NCBI GenBank assembly: GCA_965246935.1
Contig: CBDFGC010000002.1
Coordinates: 1-64,000, forward strand
DNA: 64,000 bases
DNA from: JAZKFT01 sp965246935
GTDB lineage: Bacteria > Bacteroidota > Bacteroidia > Chitinophagales > Chitinophagaceae
Reading direction: 5' to 3'
This document shows positions 18,752 through 28,554 of this stretch, piece by piece. The position numbers and the translations under genes are program-made. The notes beneath the pieces were generated by a model that did not search any database, was not told the origin of the DNA, and saw only the letters and a program-made list of their open reading frames with translations. The first letter of the stretch is position 1, and every line of letters starts with the position of its first letter.

Positions 18752-20479
18752 TCATTGTTTTATAATTAGGATATTGATGCCGAAACTAATATTATTGGCA
18801 TGAGGGCCACTATATTTATCATAATCATATTTTATAAACCATCTCTGTGATTCTGCGTTATATTCTACTTTGCTGCCATGGTTGGCAGCATTTTCAAAAA
18901 AGCCTAAAAATGAATAAAGAATAATTGCATCCGGGTCGCCATTGCATAAGCTGTTTTCAATCCTAATGGAAATATGGCCGTCAGCCTGACCTATGATGGG
19001 ACCAAAACCATCATATAAATAGCCATCAGCAAGCGGGCTGGTTGTTTGTGTGGTCATTCTGTACGCTACCCTCACATCCGTATTTTGTACCCGTATGGGG
19101 CCATTAATTAATAATGCATCTGCGCCGTTGGTGCCATGTGCGGCTATTGCGGCAAAGGGTGCAGCTCCATTTGCAGTGGCACTAATGCCGGAGTAGTTGG
19201 TGCCGGTTCCTTTTACAGTAAGTTTTGTATTTGCACCCAATGCTGCTGTGCCAATACCCACCTGCCCTCCGTATTGGTTTATCATTAAATCGCCCCAGGT
19301 ACTGCCGGATGCTTTGGTTGATTGTAAATAGCTGTTTCCATTGCTTTGCGCATTAATGCCCATTTCCAAAGTGGTGTACCCGCCGGTATTTTTATTGGCG
19401 CCTATTAATATTGATCCTGCGCCATTCGGGTTAATTTGCAAATCGGTTACCGGTGTAGTCGTTCCAATGCCTACATTTCCATTTTGCAATAGTGTAAATT
19501 TGGGTGCCTGGCCCCAGGTGAATAATTGTAGCGGAACGTTGGTTAGTGTTCCGAATTTCCCGGCTACATTATCTACAAGAGTGCCTATTGAATTGGTGCC
19601 ATCTGTATGTACCATTCCATAATTATTGGTAGCTGTTTGCACTATCAGTTTTTGATAGGGCGTAGTTGTTCCTATTCCCACATTTCCATTTTGCAGCAGC
19701 GTCATTTGCTGTGCTTTATTATTGGTAAAAAAACCCACCGGATGATTGGAGTAGGTTCCAAACTGGCCCGAAGTTGCATCGGCAAAAGTGCCTACGGTAG
19801 TGTTGCCATCTGTTTGCACTATTCCATACTGGTTAGTGGCAGTTTGTACGGTTAGTTTTTGTGAAGGCGTTGCAGTACCAATACCAATATTTCCTGATTT
19901 TGTAACTCTTATATTTTCGATATTGGCTGTTTTAATTACCAGGTCGGCAGAATCAATAGTGCCGATGAAATTGCTGCCTGCTACTGTATTGTTATTGCCC
20001 GTAGTGCTCCACTGGCCTACATCCTGGCCGGCAGTGTAATTAGAAGATACAATATTCCATTTGAAAGTTGTTTTATTGTACATCATGGTTACAGTGCCAC
20101 CGCTTAGCAAACTAAGTGATGTACCACCCGGAATTTCAATTTGATTGGTGGCCAAAGATGTGGCAGCATTATGCAATAGGGTATAAGGAAAATTGCTTCC
20201 ATTATGCAGTGTAACCAATCTTCCGTCTTTGCCACCATTAAAACCGCCTATGTTACGAAACCCAATAGCCGAAACATTATAAAATGAATAGGGTGTTGTG
20301 GCAATATCGATATTATCGTTGGCAAAAGATGTTAATGTAATTGTTCCGGCCCTTAAAGCAAGGTCGCCGTTTACATCTAATTTACTTTGCGGCGTAAGGG
20401 TATTCACGCCCACATTTTGTGAGAAGCCGGTTGCACTTACTGTAATAAATAAGGCAACAGAAAAAATAATTTTATACAT
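18752..20479 (-). CDS. Secreted tail-fibre-like repeat protein
   Basis: A 575-residue exported protein (signal peptide FSVALFITVSATGFSQ) opening with VGVNTLTPQSKLDVNG, the usual start of Bacteroidota tail-fibre-domain proteins. The body repeats a motif of the type GNIGIGTATPSQKL...VQTATNQYGIV at least three times. Such beta-rich repeats form trimeric shafts. No T9SS sorting domain or S74 chaperone domain is visible at the C-terminus, unlike the next protein. It lies 102 bases after that gene on the same strand, and both probably encode surface fibres. Confidence 0.75.
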   Translation of the reverse strand: MYKIIFSVALFITVSATGFSQNVGVNTLTPQSKLDVNGDLALRAGTITLTSFANDNIDIATTPYSFYNVSAIGFRNIGGFNGGKDGRLVTLHNGSNFPYTLLHNAATSLATNQIEIPGGTSLSLLSGGTVTMMYNKTTFKWNIVSSNYTAGQDVGQWSTTGNNNTVAGSNFIGTIDSADLVIKTANIENIRVTKSGNIGIGTATPSQKLTVQTATNQYGIVQTDGNTTVGTFADATSGQFGTYSNHPVGFFTNNKAQQMTLLQNGNVGIGTTTPYQKLIVQTATNNYGMVHTDGTNSIGTLVDNVAGKFGTLTNVPLQLFTWGQAPKFTLLQNGNVGIGTTTPVTDLQINPNGAGSILIGANKNTGGYTTLEMGINAQSNGNSYLQSTKASGSTWGDLMINQYGGQVGIGTAALGANTKLTVKGTGTNYSGISATANGAAPFAAIAAHGTNGADALLINGPIRVQNTDVRVAYRMTTQTTSPLADGYLYDGFGPIIGQADGHISIRIENSLCNGDPDAIILYSFLGFFENAANHGSKVEYNAESQRWFIKYDYDKYSGPHANNISFGINILIIKQ

Positions 20480-20581
20480 GACAATTTTTGTTTTTAAAAT
20501 ATGATTGATGATTTTTTTGTAAAACGGTTACGATAATGAGCGTCGTAATTGCAGCAATGAGCTATTTAATAAAACGTTACC

Positions 20582-22252
20582 TTATTTCTTTTCCAGTGCA
20601 GCAATTCTTAATTCCAGGTTTTTAATTAATTCCTGCTGTTCCTGTACTGCTTTTACCAGTGGCACTACAAACTGCGAGTAAGCAAGGGCGTAATGGTCAT
20701 GTTCGTTTTGCGGTTTTTGCACGCCACTGAAATTGTAACCAATTCTATTGGCGGTTTCTTCTACCTGCTGAGCACTAAAGCCGCTGTATAAAATCGCTTC
20801 TTTATCTGTAATGGCTTGTTGGGCTGTTCCTTTAAAAAGCGTATCAGCAGCAGCACCGTAAATAAAATTATTCAGCTTGTGTACATCCATATTGTACATA
20901 ATGGGTTGTAGTTTTAAAATGAAATCAAGGCCATGTGTTTCGGGCTGTACATTTTTCTTGAAGCGGATGTCGCTGATATTTACAAAATCGGCATAGCCGC
21001 CAATGGCAGTTACTGCTGTGTTGCCTACCCGTACCTGGTTAGAGGCCGTATAAGTTGCCGTTTGCCCGATGGCCGTTGAGTTTGACCATATACCCAAGCC
21101 ATTTGTTGGACCGGCATTGGTACCGATAGCAGTATTATTATCGCCTGATGTATTGTATTGCATGGCCCGGAAACCAATGGCTACATTAGCCTGGCCGATA
21201 TTGGTATTCAGCAGTGCATTGCTTCCTATTGCAGTATTCCAGTTACCGGTTGCACTTGGCGCAGCCAGGTAGCCTAATACCGAATTATTACTGCCATGTG
21301 AATTTAACAATGCATGACTGCCAACGGCAGTATTATTAATACCGGTAAAATTATATTCCAGGCATTCTGATCCAAAAGCCGTATTGTCGTTACCCGAAGA
21401 GTTAAGACTCAGCGCAAAAGATCCCATTGCTGTATTGGCATATCCCTGATTATTGGATGATAAAGCAGTAAAACCTGTAGCTGTATTGCCATTACCGGTG
21501 GTATTATCTCTTAAAGCAAATGCGCCGCTGGCCGTGTTGCGATAGCCTTCTGTATTGTTTTTTAAGCTGTTAAACCCCGTAGCTGTATTATAATAGCCTG
21601 CATAATTAGCGTATAGTGCTTTTGAACCTACTGCAGTATTTCCAATTGGATTTATACCATCAACAAGTACTGAACCGGTGCTATACAATGCTGAATCGCC
21701 AACTGCCACCAGGTTGGAATATGTATTATTAAATTCTAAGGCACTGTTGCCAATAGCAATATTGTTATGTGATTCAGGTAGTGCCGTCATACTATTTAAT
21801 CCAATGGAAATATTTCCGGTCGACGGGTTTAATTCTCCTGCAGCCAGATTATTTACCCTGAATTTTAAGGGTTGGTTATCTGTTGTACCAATAAAATTAT
21901 TATTCGGAGAAGTACCTGAGTTTCCGGCTACAGACCAGCTACCTGCGGAAGATGATATGGGTGCCCATTTAGAGCCGCTCCAGTAATAAAAGCCCGGAAC
22001 GATGGCAGAGATTCCGGAGCCTGTATTGGCGGTATTGTATATTAATAACGATACAACCGGGGAAGGGACGGTACTGTTATCAAGAGCGCCGGTTAATGCA
22101 ACACGTGGAATGAGTATCCCTTTATTTGTGCTACTTACATCCAGCATGGCGCTGAAATTGGCCGGGGAAGATGTTGTATTAACCGCTACCTGTGCACTGA
22201 TCGAAATTTTTAAAAAGATAATAAAAACAGTACTGATAATTAATTTTTTCAT
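20582..22252 (-). CDS. Secreted fibre protein with YadA-head-like repeats and S74 chaperone domain
   Basis: A 556-residue exported protein (signal IISTVFIIFLKISISAQ). Residues about 150-410 consist of repeats of the type GNTATGFTALSSNN and NTAVGSHALLNS, the left-handed beta-roll pattern of YadA-like heads. The C-terminus has the intramolecular chaperone/peptidase S74 domain: SDIRFKKNVQPETHGLDFIL, the GFSAQQVEE block, then a coiled coil (LVKAVQEQQELIKNLELRI). In phage fibres S74 trims itself after trimerisation; the Ser-Asp of SDIRFK fits the usual catalytic context. It is probably a cell-surface adhesin or fibre; no phage genes are near. Confidence 0.82.
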   Translation of the reverse strand: MKKLIISTVFIIFLKISISAQVAVNTTSSPANFSAMLDVSSTNKGILIPRVALTGALDNSTVPSPVVSLLIYNTANTGSGISAIVPGFYYWSGSKWAPISSSAGSWSVAGNSGTSPNNNFIGTTDNQPLKFRVNNLAAGELNPSTGNISIGLNSMTALPESHNNIAIGNSALEFNNTYSNLVAVGDSALYSTGSVLVDGINPIGNTAVGSKALYANYAGYYNTATGFNSLKNNTEGYRNTASGAFALRDNTTGNGNTATGFTALSSNNQGYANTAMGSFALSLNSSGNDNTAFGSECLEYNFTGINNTAVGSHALLNSHGSNNSVLGYLAAPSATGNWNTAIGSNALLNTNIGQANVAIGFRAMQYNTSGDNNTAIGTNAGPTNGLGIWSNSTAIGQTATYTASNQVRVGNTAVTAIGGYADFVNISDIRFKKNVQPETHGLDFILKLQPIMYNMDVHKLNNFIYGAAADTLFKGTAQQAITDKEAILYSGFSAQQVEETANRIGYNFSGVQKPQNEHDHYALAYSQFVVPLVKAVQEQQELIKNLELRIAALEKK

Positions 22253-22467
22253 GTTGTATATATATTTCGATGTAAATGAAATACAAATACAAAAGGCAAT
22301 AAATTAAACCGTGGGAATGGTTATCTTCATTTATTGAACAGCATGAATAATGATTCCTTATTACAACCCTTACAAGGTTTATTGAGATAACTTTTGTTTC
22401 AATAAAATAGATTTAACACAGGATGATAAAATAGCTCGTGAGTTTAATGCTCCGGATATGCACAAAT

Positions 22468-22505
22468 AAAAAGCTCCGAAGTCTTCACAGACGCCGGAGC
22501 TTTTT
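22468..22505 (-). terminator. Rho-independent terminator of typA
   Basis: Perfect stem AAAAAGCTCCG / CGGAGCTTTTT with a 16-base loop, followed by a T-run on either strand. It lies 23 bases past the typA stop, and the fibre gene does not enter from the other side. Confidence 0.85.
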
Positions 22506-22527
22506 ATTTTTAATTGGTAACGATTAA

Positions 22528-24336
22528 TTACACTTCCACACCCATCTTTTTGGCTTGTCTCTTCCGGTCTTCTTCTTCTAAAATTACTTTTCGCATGCGG
22601 ATGCTTTTAGGCGTTACTTCAATGCACTCGTCCTGCTGAATATATTCCATACATTCTTCCAGTGTCATTAGCGTTTTGGGTGCTATACGGCTGGCATCAT
22701 CACTGCCGCTGGCACGGTGGTTCGTTAGTTTTTTAGGCTCGGTAGCGTTCACTACCAGATCGCCTGGCTTAATATGCTCTGCTATTATCTGGCCGGCATA
22801 TACTTCTTCGCCGGGCTCTACAAAAAAGGTTCCGCGTTCCTGTAATTTATCAATGGAATAGCCGGTTGTTTTCTCCATGTTTTTACTAAGCAATACACCA
22901 TTACTACGCCCTGGTATGTTTCCCTTCCAAGGCTTAAATTCGTTGAAACGATGAGCCATTACAGCTTCACCGGTCGTAGCGGTAAGCATCTGGCTGCGCA
23001 GTCCAATCAATCCACGGGACGGAATATCAAACTCCAGATGCTGCATTTCGCCCTTGCTTTCCATTATCAGCATTTCACCTTTGCGCTGCGTAACCAGGTC
23101 TATTACTTTACCGCTGAATTCAGCGGGCACGTCTACTACCAGCACTTCATACGGTTCGTGCCTTTTACCATCCATCTCTTTTACAATTACCTGCGGATTG
23201 CCAATCGTCATTTCATAACCTTCGCGGCGCATGGTTTCAACCAGTATGCTCAGGTGCAAAATACCGCGGCCAAACACTAAAAATTTATCAGCATCATCCG
23301 TATCCTCCACCCGTAATGCCAGGTTTTTTTCCAGTTCTTTCATCAACCGGTCGCGGATGTTGCGGCTGGTAACAAACTTCCCTTCGCGGCCGTAAAACGG
23401 TGAGTTGTTAATGCTGAACTGCATGTTCATGGTTGGCTCGTCAATAGAAATCAGCGCCAACGGCTCCGGGTTTTCAAAATCGGCCAGGGTTTCGCCAATA
23501 TTAAAATCTTCAATTCCTACTACGGCACAAATATCGCCGGCTGATACTTCCGTTACTTTCTTCTTACCCAGGCTTTCAAATGTGTATAATTCTTTTACCC
23601 GCATTTTTTGTACGCTACCATCTATTTTACATAAGCTAATGGGCTGGCCTTCTTTGATGGTGCCACGGGCTACTTTACCTACCGCTATCCGGCCCAGGAA
23701 AGCCGAGTAATCCAGCGAAGTAATCTGCATTTGCAGGCTACCCAAAGGTTGTGGAGGCGCCGGTACATATTCTATAATACCATCCAGTAATGGAAAAATA
23801 TTATCGGTAGGGGCCAGTGTAGTATTGAACCAGCCGTGCTTGCTGCTACCAAAATAAGTGGGGAAATTTAGCTGCTCTTCGGTAGCATCCAGGTTAAAAA
23901 ATAACTCGAATACTGCATCATGCACTTCATCCGGCCGGCAGTTGGGCTTATCCACTTTATTAATTACTACAATCGGTTTCAGGTGTAACTGCAGCGCTTT
24001 TTGAAGTACAAAACGGGTTTGCGGCATCGGGCCTTCAAAGGCATCTACCAGCAATAGCACACCATCAGCCATTTTGAGTACGCGTTCTACTTCACCGCCA
24101 AAGTCGGCGTGGCCGGGCGTATCAATTACATTTATTTTATAGTCTTTATATTGTACAGAAATGTTTTTGCTGAGGATCGTAATGCCCCGTTCTCTTTCCA
24201 AGTCGTTGTTATCCATGATTAGCTCACCGGTTTCCTGGTTAGCCCTGAATACGTTGGTGCTGTGCAGTATTTTATCAACTAACGTTGTTTTGCCATGATC
24301 TACGTGTGCGATGATGGCGATGTTCCGAATATTCAT
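22528..24336 (-). CDS. typA: Ribosome-associated GTPase TypA/BipA
   Basis: A 602-residue translational GTPase involved in ribosome assembly and stress adaptation. G motifs are intact: P-loop AHVDHGKTTL, switch I RERGITI, DTPGHADFGGEV, and NKVDKP. Elongation-factor-like domains follow, with VEPGEEVYAGQII and MTLEECMEYIQQDE marking the TypA-specific C-terminus. Length is normal. It has its own terminator downstream and is not in an obvious operon. Confidence 0.98.
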   Translation of the reverse strand: MNIRNIAIIAHVDHGKTTLVDKILHSTNVFRANQETGELIMDNNDLERERGITILSKNISVQYKDYKINVIDTPGHADFGGEVERVLKMADGVLLLVDAFEGPMPQTRFVLQKALQLHLKPIVVINKVDKPNCRPDEVHDAVFELFFNLDATEEQLNFPTYFGSSKHGWFNTTLAPTDNIFPLLDGIIEYVPAPPQPLGSLQMQITSLDYSAFLGRIAVGKVARGTIKEGQPISLCKIDGSVQKMRVKELYTFESLGKKKVTEVSAGDICAVVGIEDFNIGETLADFENPEPLALISIDEPTMNMQFSINNSPFYGREGKFVTSRNIRDRLMKELEKNLALRVEDTDDADKFLVFGRGILHLSILVETMRREGYEMTIGNPQVIVKEMDGKRHEPYEVLVVDVPAEFSGKVIDLVTQRKGEMLIMESKGEMQHLEFDIPSRGLIGLRSQMLTATTGEAVMAHRFNEFKPWKGNIPGRSNGVLLSKNMEKTTGYSIDKLQERGTFFVEPGEEVYAGQIIAEHIKPGDLVVNATEPKKLTNHRASGSDDASRIAPKTLMTLEECMEYIQQDECIEVTPKSIRMRKVILEEEDRKRQAKKMGVEV

Positions 24337-24967
24337 TGTCCGTTTTTTACAAAAAGATGCCGGTCAGTCCAATCAGACTGACTGGCAATCATTAAATTAA
24401 GTGTTTTTGAAATTGGCGGCGAAAGTACGGCCAAACGGCGGGCTGGCAAGGCTTCATACAAAAGTTTAACGTGCCAGCCTTTAAAATCCGAACGCTTTAA
24501 GCCCGGTGTGCAGTATTTCTAAAATGGCGGGTTAACTACTTATTTTCATTCGCAATTATTCCCAGCCGTATTTATAACGTAGGGTTGTACCCATAGGTGT
24601 TCGAATCCCTTTGAAAGACCTGATTTCATTACGTTTTTGTAGGAACGTGCCGTAAGGCACGTTCTGAATAGCATGTTCCTGCAAAACCGTTTATCGTTAC
24701 AACGTTTCGAACATTTATGATGCCCTACGAAACGTAGCACTGAGGTATAGCTTAAGGAAGAATAAGATAGTCTTTCACTGAAATACCCACTTTTTTACTC
24801 GTTCATCTGGTGCTATTATTTGCTCCGGTACCATTTAGCGCTATTGATACTTTGCATTTGATTCATTTAAGTCATTGATAATGCAGATAGGGTTAGGATT
24901 TATTGGCCGCCTGATGTTTCCCTTTGAACAGGTGTTTACGACCATAGAAGTAAATACAAAATCTTAT
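24337..24967. other. Non-coding stretch with REP-like hairpins
   Basis: No convincing gene. It holds a perfect 9-bp hairpin GAACGTGCC-GTAA-GGCACGTTC (24643-24664) and the palindrome CTACG-AAA-CGTAG near 24725. The style (short GC stem, tight loop in A/T-rich DNA) matches other intergenic repeats of this genome. The signals for typA and for the serine hydrolase gene should lie at the two ends, but I cannot place a clear promoter. Confidence 0.5.
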
Positions 24968-26086
24968 ATGAAACACAGTACATTTTTACCGAAGGCGGCC
25001 AGGCCGCTTAAAACAGTTGCTCTTTGGGTTCTTCTTTTTACCTGCACTTACAGTTATGCACAGAAGCCTGACTTTAAAAAATTTAACGCTTCTCTTAAAA
25101 GTCGTTTGGCTGGTAAGTGCATTGGCTGGGGCTTTATGATTTGCGATAGCATGAAGGTTGTGGGTATGGATATGGGTGGCTACGAACGGATGCCGCAGGA
25201 TCCGCCGGCAAAGGCTTTTTCCATATGGGACCCTATGAACCCGGCGAGCATTTGTAAAACCATTACCGGCGTGGCTATGCTGCGTTTGCTGCACGACCGC
25301 AATATTCCCGTTACCAACTCTATCAGCGCTTACCTGCCTAAAAACTGGAAGCAGGGCTATGGCATCAGCGGCATCACTTTTGCGCAACTGATGCGCCACG
25401 AAAGCGGCCTAAGAGATATTGTGTTCTGGCTGGACTACGACCAACTGAGAAAAATGGTTGAGAACGGCATTTCCACCGATCCCGATATCAAAAAATACAA
25501 GTATCAGAACTCCAACTTTGCCCTGATGCGCATTCTGATTGCCTGCTTGTTCAACCATTATGAAAAACCAGATCCTGATCAGAACATAGCATGGGGTCAG
25601 TTCTACGAAAACTACGTAAACTATTGGGTATTTAATAAAGCGGGCATTCCTAACCTTACCTGCAAACCTGACGAAGAAAACCAAAACCTGGCTTACCAAT
25701 ACCCCGACAAAGGCCAGAAAGGCGGCGATTTTGGCGACTGGACCAAATACAATGGGGGCGCAGGCTGGAATATTTCGGTAGCTCAGTTTTCCATGTTTCT
25801 GCGTAACCTGATGTTTACTGAAAAACTACTGACCAAAAAAGACAGGCAAATGATGCTGGACAATCAGTATTCGCTGGACCAAACCGGCTACACGCCTACA
25901 CTTCATACCAAATTTTACCGTAAGAACGGTGGCTTTCCCGCTGCCAATAACCCAGGTGGTATGAATTCAGAAATGTGGATTTTTAACAATGGTATTACGG
26001 TAGTATTATACGTAAATTCTGATGTAGCCGGAACCGATAACGTGAACGATATTATTTACAAGGCTTATGAAGACGCATCTAAGTAA
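24968..26086 (+). CDS. Secreted serine hydrolase, class C beta-lactamase family
   Basis: A 372-residue exported enzyme of the beta-lactamase/penicillin-binding-protein superfamily. ATG 24968 gives a signal peptide (TVALWVLLFTCTYSYAQ); an upstream in-frame ATG would bury it. The catalytic Ser-x-x-Lys is SICK in NPASICKTITGVAML, and YQN in YKYQNSNFALM is the Tyr-x-Asn element. LMRHESGLRD is also typical of this family. Its substrate may be a peptide, ester or beta-lactam; sequence alone cannot decide. A weak GC hairpin follows at about 26114-26138. Confidence 0.85.
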   Translation: MKHSTFLPKAARPLKTVALWVLLFTCTYSYAQKPDFKKFNASLKSRLAGKCIGWGFMICDSMKVVGMDMGGYERMPQDPPAKAFSIWDPMNPASICKTITGVAMLRLLHDRNIPVTNSISAYLPKNWKQGYGISGITFAQLMRHESGLRDIVFWLDYDQLRKMVENGISTDPDIKKYKYQNSNFALMRILIACLFNHYEKPDPDQNIAWGQFYENYVNYWVFNKAGIPNLTCKPDEENQNLAYQYPDKGQKGGDFGDWTKYNGGAGWNISVAQFSMFLRNLMFTEKLLTKKDRQMMLDNQYSLDQTGYTPTLHTKFYRKNGGFPAANNPGGMNSEMWIFNNGITVVLYVNSDVAGTDNVNDIIYKAYEDASK

Positions 26087-26273
26087 TTAACTAATAATAG
26101 CTCATTGAAGAAGCTCCGGTACTACCGGGGCTTTTGTTTCACTACCACTTAGATTAGGGCATACAAGTCAGATGATAATTTATGTATTTATTAAATGCTT
26201 ATGACTTGCACGTCTCTCCTGCGCTGTTTTGTGCCGCGAGCAGAATGGCATAATAGAAGAAGCAAACCCTCGC

Positions 26274-26636
26274 TTATACAGCGGGTTTGCTTTTATGTTG
26301 ATATAATTGATTGGCGAGCATTACTGACCAAAATACAATAATAAAAGAAGTAATTTGTGAAATATAACCAGCTGGTATTTTTATAGAGCGGATAAAAGGA
26401 AATGCTATTGGTTGACTGGTATTACAAACAGCCAGTAGTACGATAAGAACCAATGCAAAAATAGTTGCTAATATTTTTACCAGCTTCTGTTTCAGTAAAG
26501 GTATTACCCGCTTTTTAGCAATAGCCTCTGCTTCAATGTGCTGCATAATATTGAGGGTAAAATCAGCAGACGTTTCCTCCACTGCCCATTGTTGCAATAG
26601 TGCTTTAATTTTTATATCTTCTTCCATCATACTCAA
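26274..26636 (-). CDS. Putative membrane anti-sigma factor
   Basis: A 120-residue protein with two hydrophobic segments (ILATIFALVLIVLLAVCNT and ISQITSFIIVFWSVMLANQ) after a short cytoplasmic N-terminus (KIKALLQQWAVEETSADFTL). It overlaps the end of the ECF sigma gene by four bases. This is the usual layout of a sigma factor and its membrane anti-sigma partner. I infer the role from position and topology, not from a recognised domain. Confidence 0.6.
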   Translation of the reverse strand: MSMMEEDIKIKALLQQWAVEETSADFTLNIMQHIEAEAIAKKRVIPLLKQKLVKILATIFALVLIVLLAVCNTSQPIAFPFIRSIKIPAGYISQITSFIIVFWSVMLANQLYQHKSKPAV

Positions 26637-27226
26637 ATCAAATTTCGTGTTTCTGTTTGCAGTAACAAATATAATCTGTTATATAAATGCTTCCGTCCGC
26701 GGTGCAGTAGTACCTTAATATTTGCTATTGATAATTTAGTTAATTTATGTATTTCATTCAATGCAAGTTCATTCAGATAATACATGGTAATACAGATACG
26801 TTCAGTTTCCTGCAAGCTACTCAATGCCAGTAATATAAAATTCTTCTGCTCGCTTTTTTCAAATTGCTGCCATATGGGGTGATTGTACCCATATTCTTCA
26901 TTTTCGTCTATACCCGCTATGTCAAAAACGATACGCTTTTGCGGCTTTCTTTTATTTAGCGCTGCATTTACAACAATACGATAAAGCCACGTAGAAAACA
27001 TAGCCTGCGCTTTAAAAGAACGCAAAGCGGCAAAAGTTTTTACGAACGCATCCTGTGCCACTTCTTCCGCATCTTCCCGGTTCAAAATAATCTGGTAAGC
27101 CAGTGTAAAAACCCTGTTCCGGTACCGGTTTACCAATACAGCATAAGCAGCAGTATTTCCTGCCAGTACATCATTGATAATTTCTGAATCAGTTAAATGG
27201 TTCACTTCAGGGTTAGACCACTTCAT
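26633..27226 (-). CDS. ECF-type RNA polymerase sigma factor
   Basis: A 197-residue sigma-70 family extracytoplasmic-function regulator. Region 2 is visible in YRNRVFTLAYQIILNREDAEEVAQDAFVKTF (split here as NREDAEEVAQDAFV) with the promoter-melting block MFSTWLYRIVVNAALNK. Region 4 ends with LNEIHKLTKLSIANIKVLLHR, a helix-turn-helix. It is followed by a likely anti-sigma gene overlapping by four bases, and faces a divergent small membrane protein gene 80 bases away that may be its target. Confidence 0.92.
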   Translation of the reverse strand: MKWSNPEVNHLTDSEIINDVLAGNTAAYAVLVNRYRNRVFTLAYQIILNREDAEEVAQDAFVKTFAALRSFKAQAMFSTWLYRIVVNAALNKRKPQKRIVFDIAGIDENEEYGYNHPIWQQFEKSEQKNFILLALSSLQETERICITMYYLNELALNEIHKLTKLSIANIKVLLHRGRKHLYNRLYLLLQTETRNLI

Positions 27227-27306
27227 TAGTAATCCGGTTACAAAATAATTACAATAAAATTTGTAACCATTTTTTTCTGGCGGCTGTCAAAAGGTAAAAG
27301 CATAAA

Positions 27307-27624
27307 ATGAATCTCATTTCCGTTCCCATCGTGTTACTGTTTGTACTGGTATTGCTTACCCTATTTGGTGTTGTATATCTCTATATTAATTCTAAAACCA
27401 AAGAACGGTTAGCACTCATAGAAAAAGGAATGGACCCAAACCTTGCCAATAGTGATTTTTGGTCGCAGATTGGGATTATTGGCGGTGGCGCCGCATTTGG
27501 TTTAATTTTAGGCGACCGTCTTCCCGGAAATTACAGCCCGTTGGTAGCTATTATCTTTTCAGGTATCGCCATTACGGTTTATAATATACTGAAAAGAAAA
27601 GGACGGCGTAATAAAATTCCGTAA
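27307..27624 (+). CDS. Small membrane protein, DUF6249-like
   Basis: A 105-residue protein with an N-terminal helix (IVLLFVLVLLTLFGVVYLYI), a conserved-looking cytoplasmic patch (KERLALIEKGMDPNL) and two more short helices around IGIIGGGAAFGLILG and LVAIIFSGIAITVY. This arrangement matches DUF6249 proteins, which commonly lie beside ECF sigma genes in Bacteroidota. It is divergent from the sigma factor. Function unknown. Confidence 0.7.
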   Translation: MNLISVPIVLLFVLVLLTLFGVVYLYINSKTKERLALIEKGMDPNLANSDFWSQIGIIGGGAAFGLILGDRLPGNYSPLVAIIFSGIAITVYNILKRKGRRNKIP

Positions 27625-27883
27625 TTAAAACGAATAGGCGTAATAATAAGTTCGGGAGTTAATGGAAAGAAATAATCCATTTATAATTTTACCGGCTCGG
27701 CACTGCTTCTTGTCTCGTTGCTATATGGTAGAGAATGGTTTCTATTAAATCCCTATCCAATATGGGTAAAAAATTATACTCATTATTGCTTATCTGGTAA
27801 AATTTGCCGGCTTACCCAAAGTAATAATGGATCAGATGATATTAATGGACAAATAATTCCGCTACGGACGTTGTGGTATTTCT

Positions 27884-28432
27884 TTATACCCTGCTCCATA
27901 ACGGATTTGCGGCAATTACTTTTTTATAAACCGCACAATCGGCTGTGTGGGCACCTTGTAAATAACCGATACTTTGTAAGAATTCATTTACAATCTCCCC
28001 ACCAGTAAAGCGGAATGTTTTTTTGAAAAGCCTTACCCATTCGTCTTTTGTTTTAGGGTGTTGCAGCTCTAGCCACTTTTCAAATGAGCCATACGCTGTT
28101 TGTAATTGTAAAATGGTGTTGGCATTTTCTATCGCTGCATTAATTTTTAGCCGGTTGCGGATAATGCCGGCGTCAGCCATCAGTCTTACTACATCAGCCT
28201 CCGTGTAAGAAGCCACTTTTGTAAGATCAAAATTGTCGTAGGCTTTTCTAAATTCTGCTTCCTTTTTCAAAATGGTTTCCCAGCTAAGCCCTGCCTGGTT
28301 TATTTCCAGCACCAGCCTGCAAAACAATTCATCATCATCATGGATAGGAAACCCATAATGGTGATCATGGTAAGCTTTATGAATGGCCTTTTTATCTTCC
28401 GGCATTTTTTCAATGGCACTACAGTACGACAT
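27884..28432 (-). CDS. tag: DNA-3-methyladenine glycosylase I
   Basis: A 182-residue base-excision repair enzyme that removes 3-methyladenine. Family blocks are clear: IHKAYHDHHYGFP, LVLEINQAGLSWETILKK (catalytic Glu and base-binding Trp), DAGIIRNRLKINAAIENA and FRFTGGEIVNEFLQSIGY. The start at ATG 28432 (MSYCSAIEK) fits the family N-terminus; an in-frame ATG 51 bases upstream adds unrelated residues. It is divergent from msrA. Confidence 0.93.
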   Translation of the reverse strand: MSYCSAIEKMPEDKKAIHKAYHDHHYGFPIHDDDELFCRLVLEINQAGLSWETILKKEAEFRKAYDNFDLTKVASYTEADVVRLMADAGIIRNRLKINAAIENANTILQLQTAYGSFEKWLELQHPKTKDEWVRLFKKTFRFTGGEIVNEFLQSIGYLQGAHTADCAVYKKVIAANPLWSRV

Positions 28433-28554
28433 AGGGTGCAAGATAATATCGTTGCTCTTTTCTACCGGTAAAGTCCACGGCACTGCCTTCTGCCAACAAG
28501 TCCAAAAAACAGATTGGCGTTAAAGTTGCCATCCACTTTCTAAATACTATTACT

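Noticed and set aside
18752..22252. Prophage tail module
   Set aside because: Both proteins have export signals and there are no other phage structural, lysis or integrase genes nearby.
24598..24612. TGTTCGAATCCC, a tRNA T-loop-like string
   Set aside because: Neither strand gives a matching acceptor stem, D-arm or anticodon arm within 90 bases.
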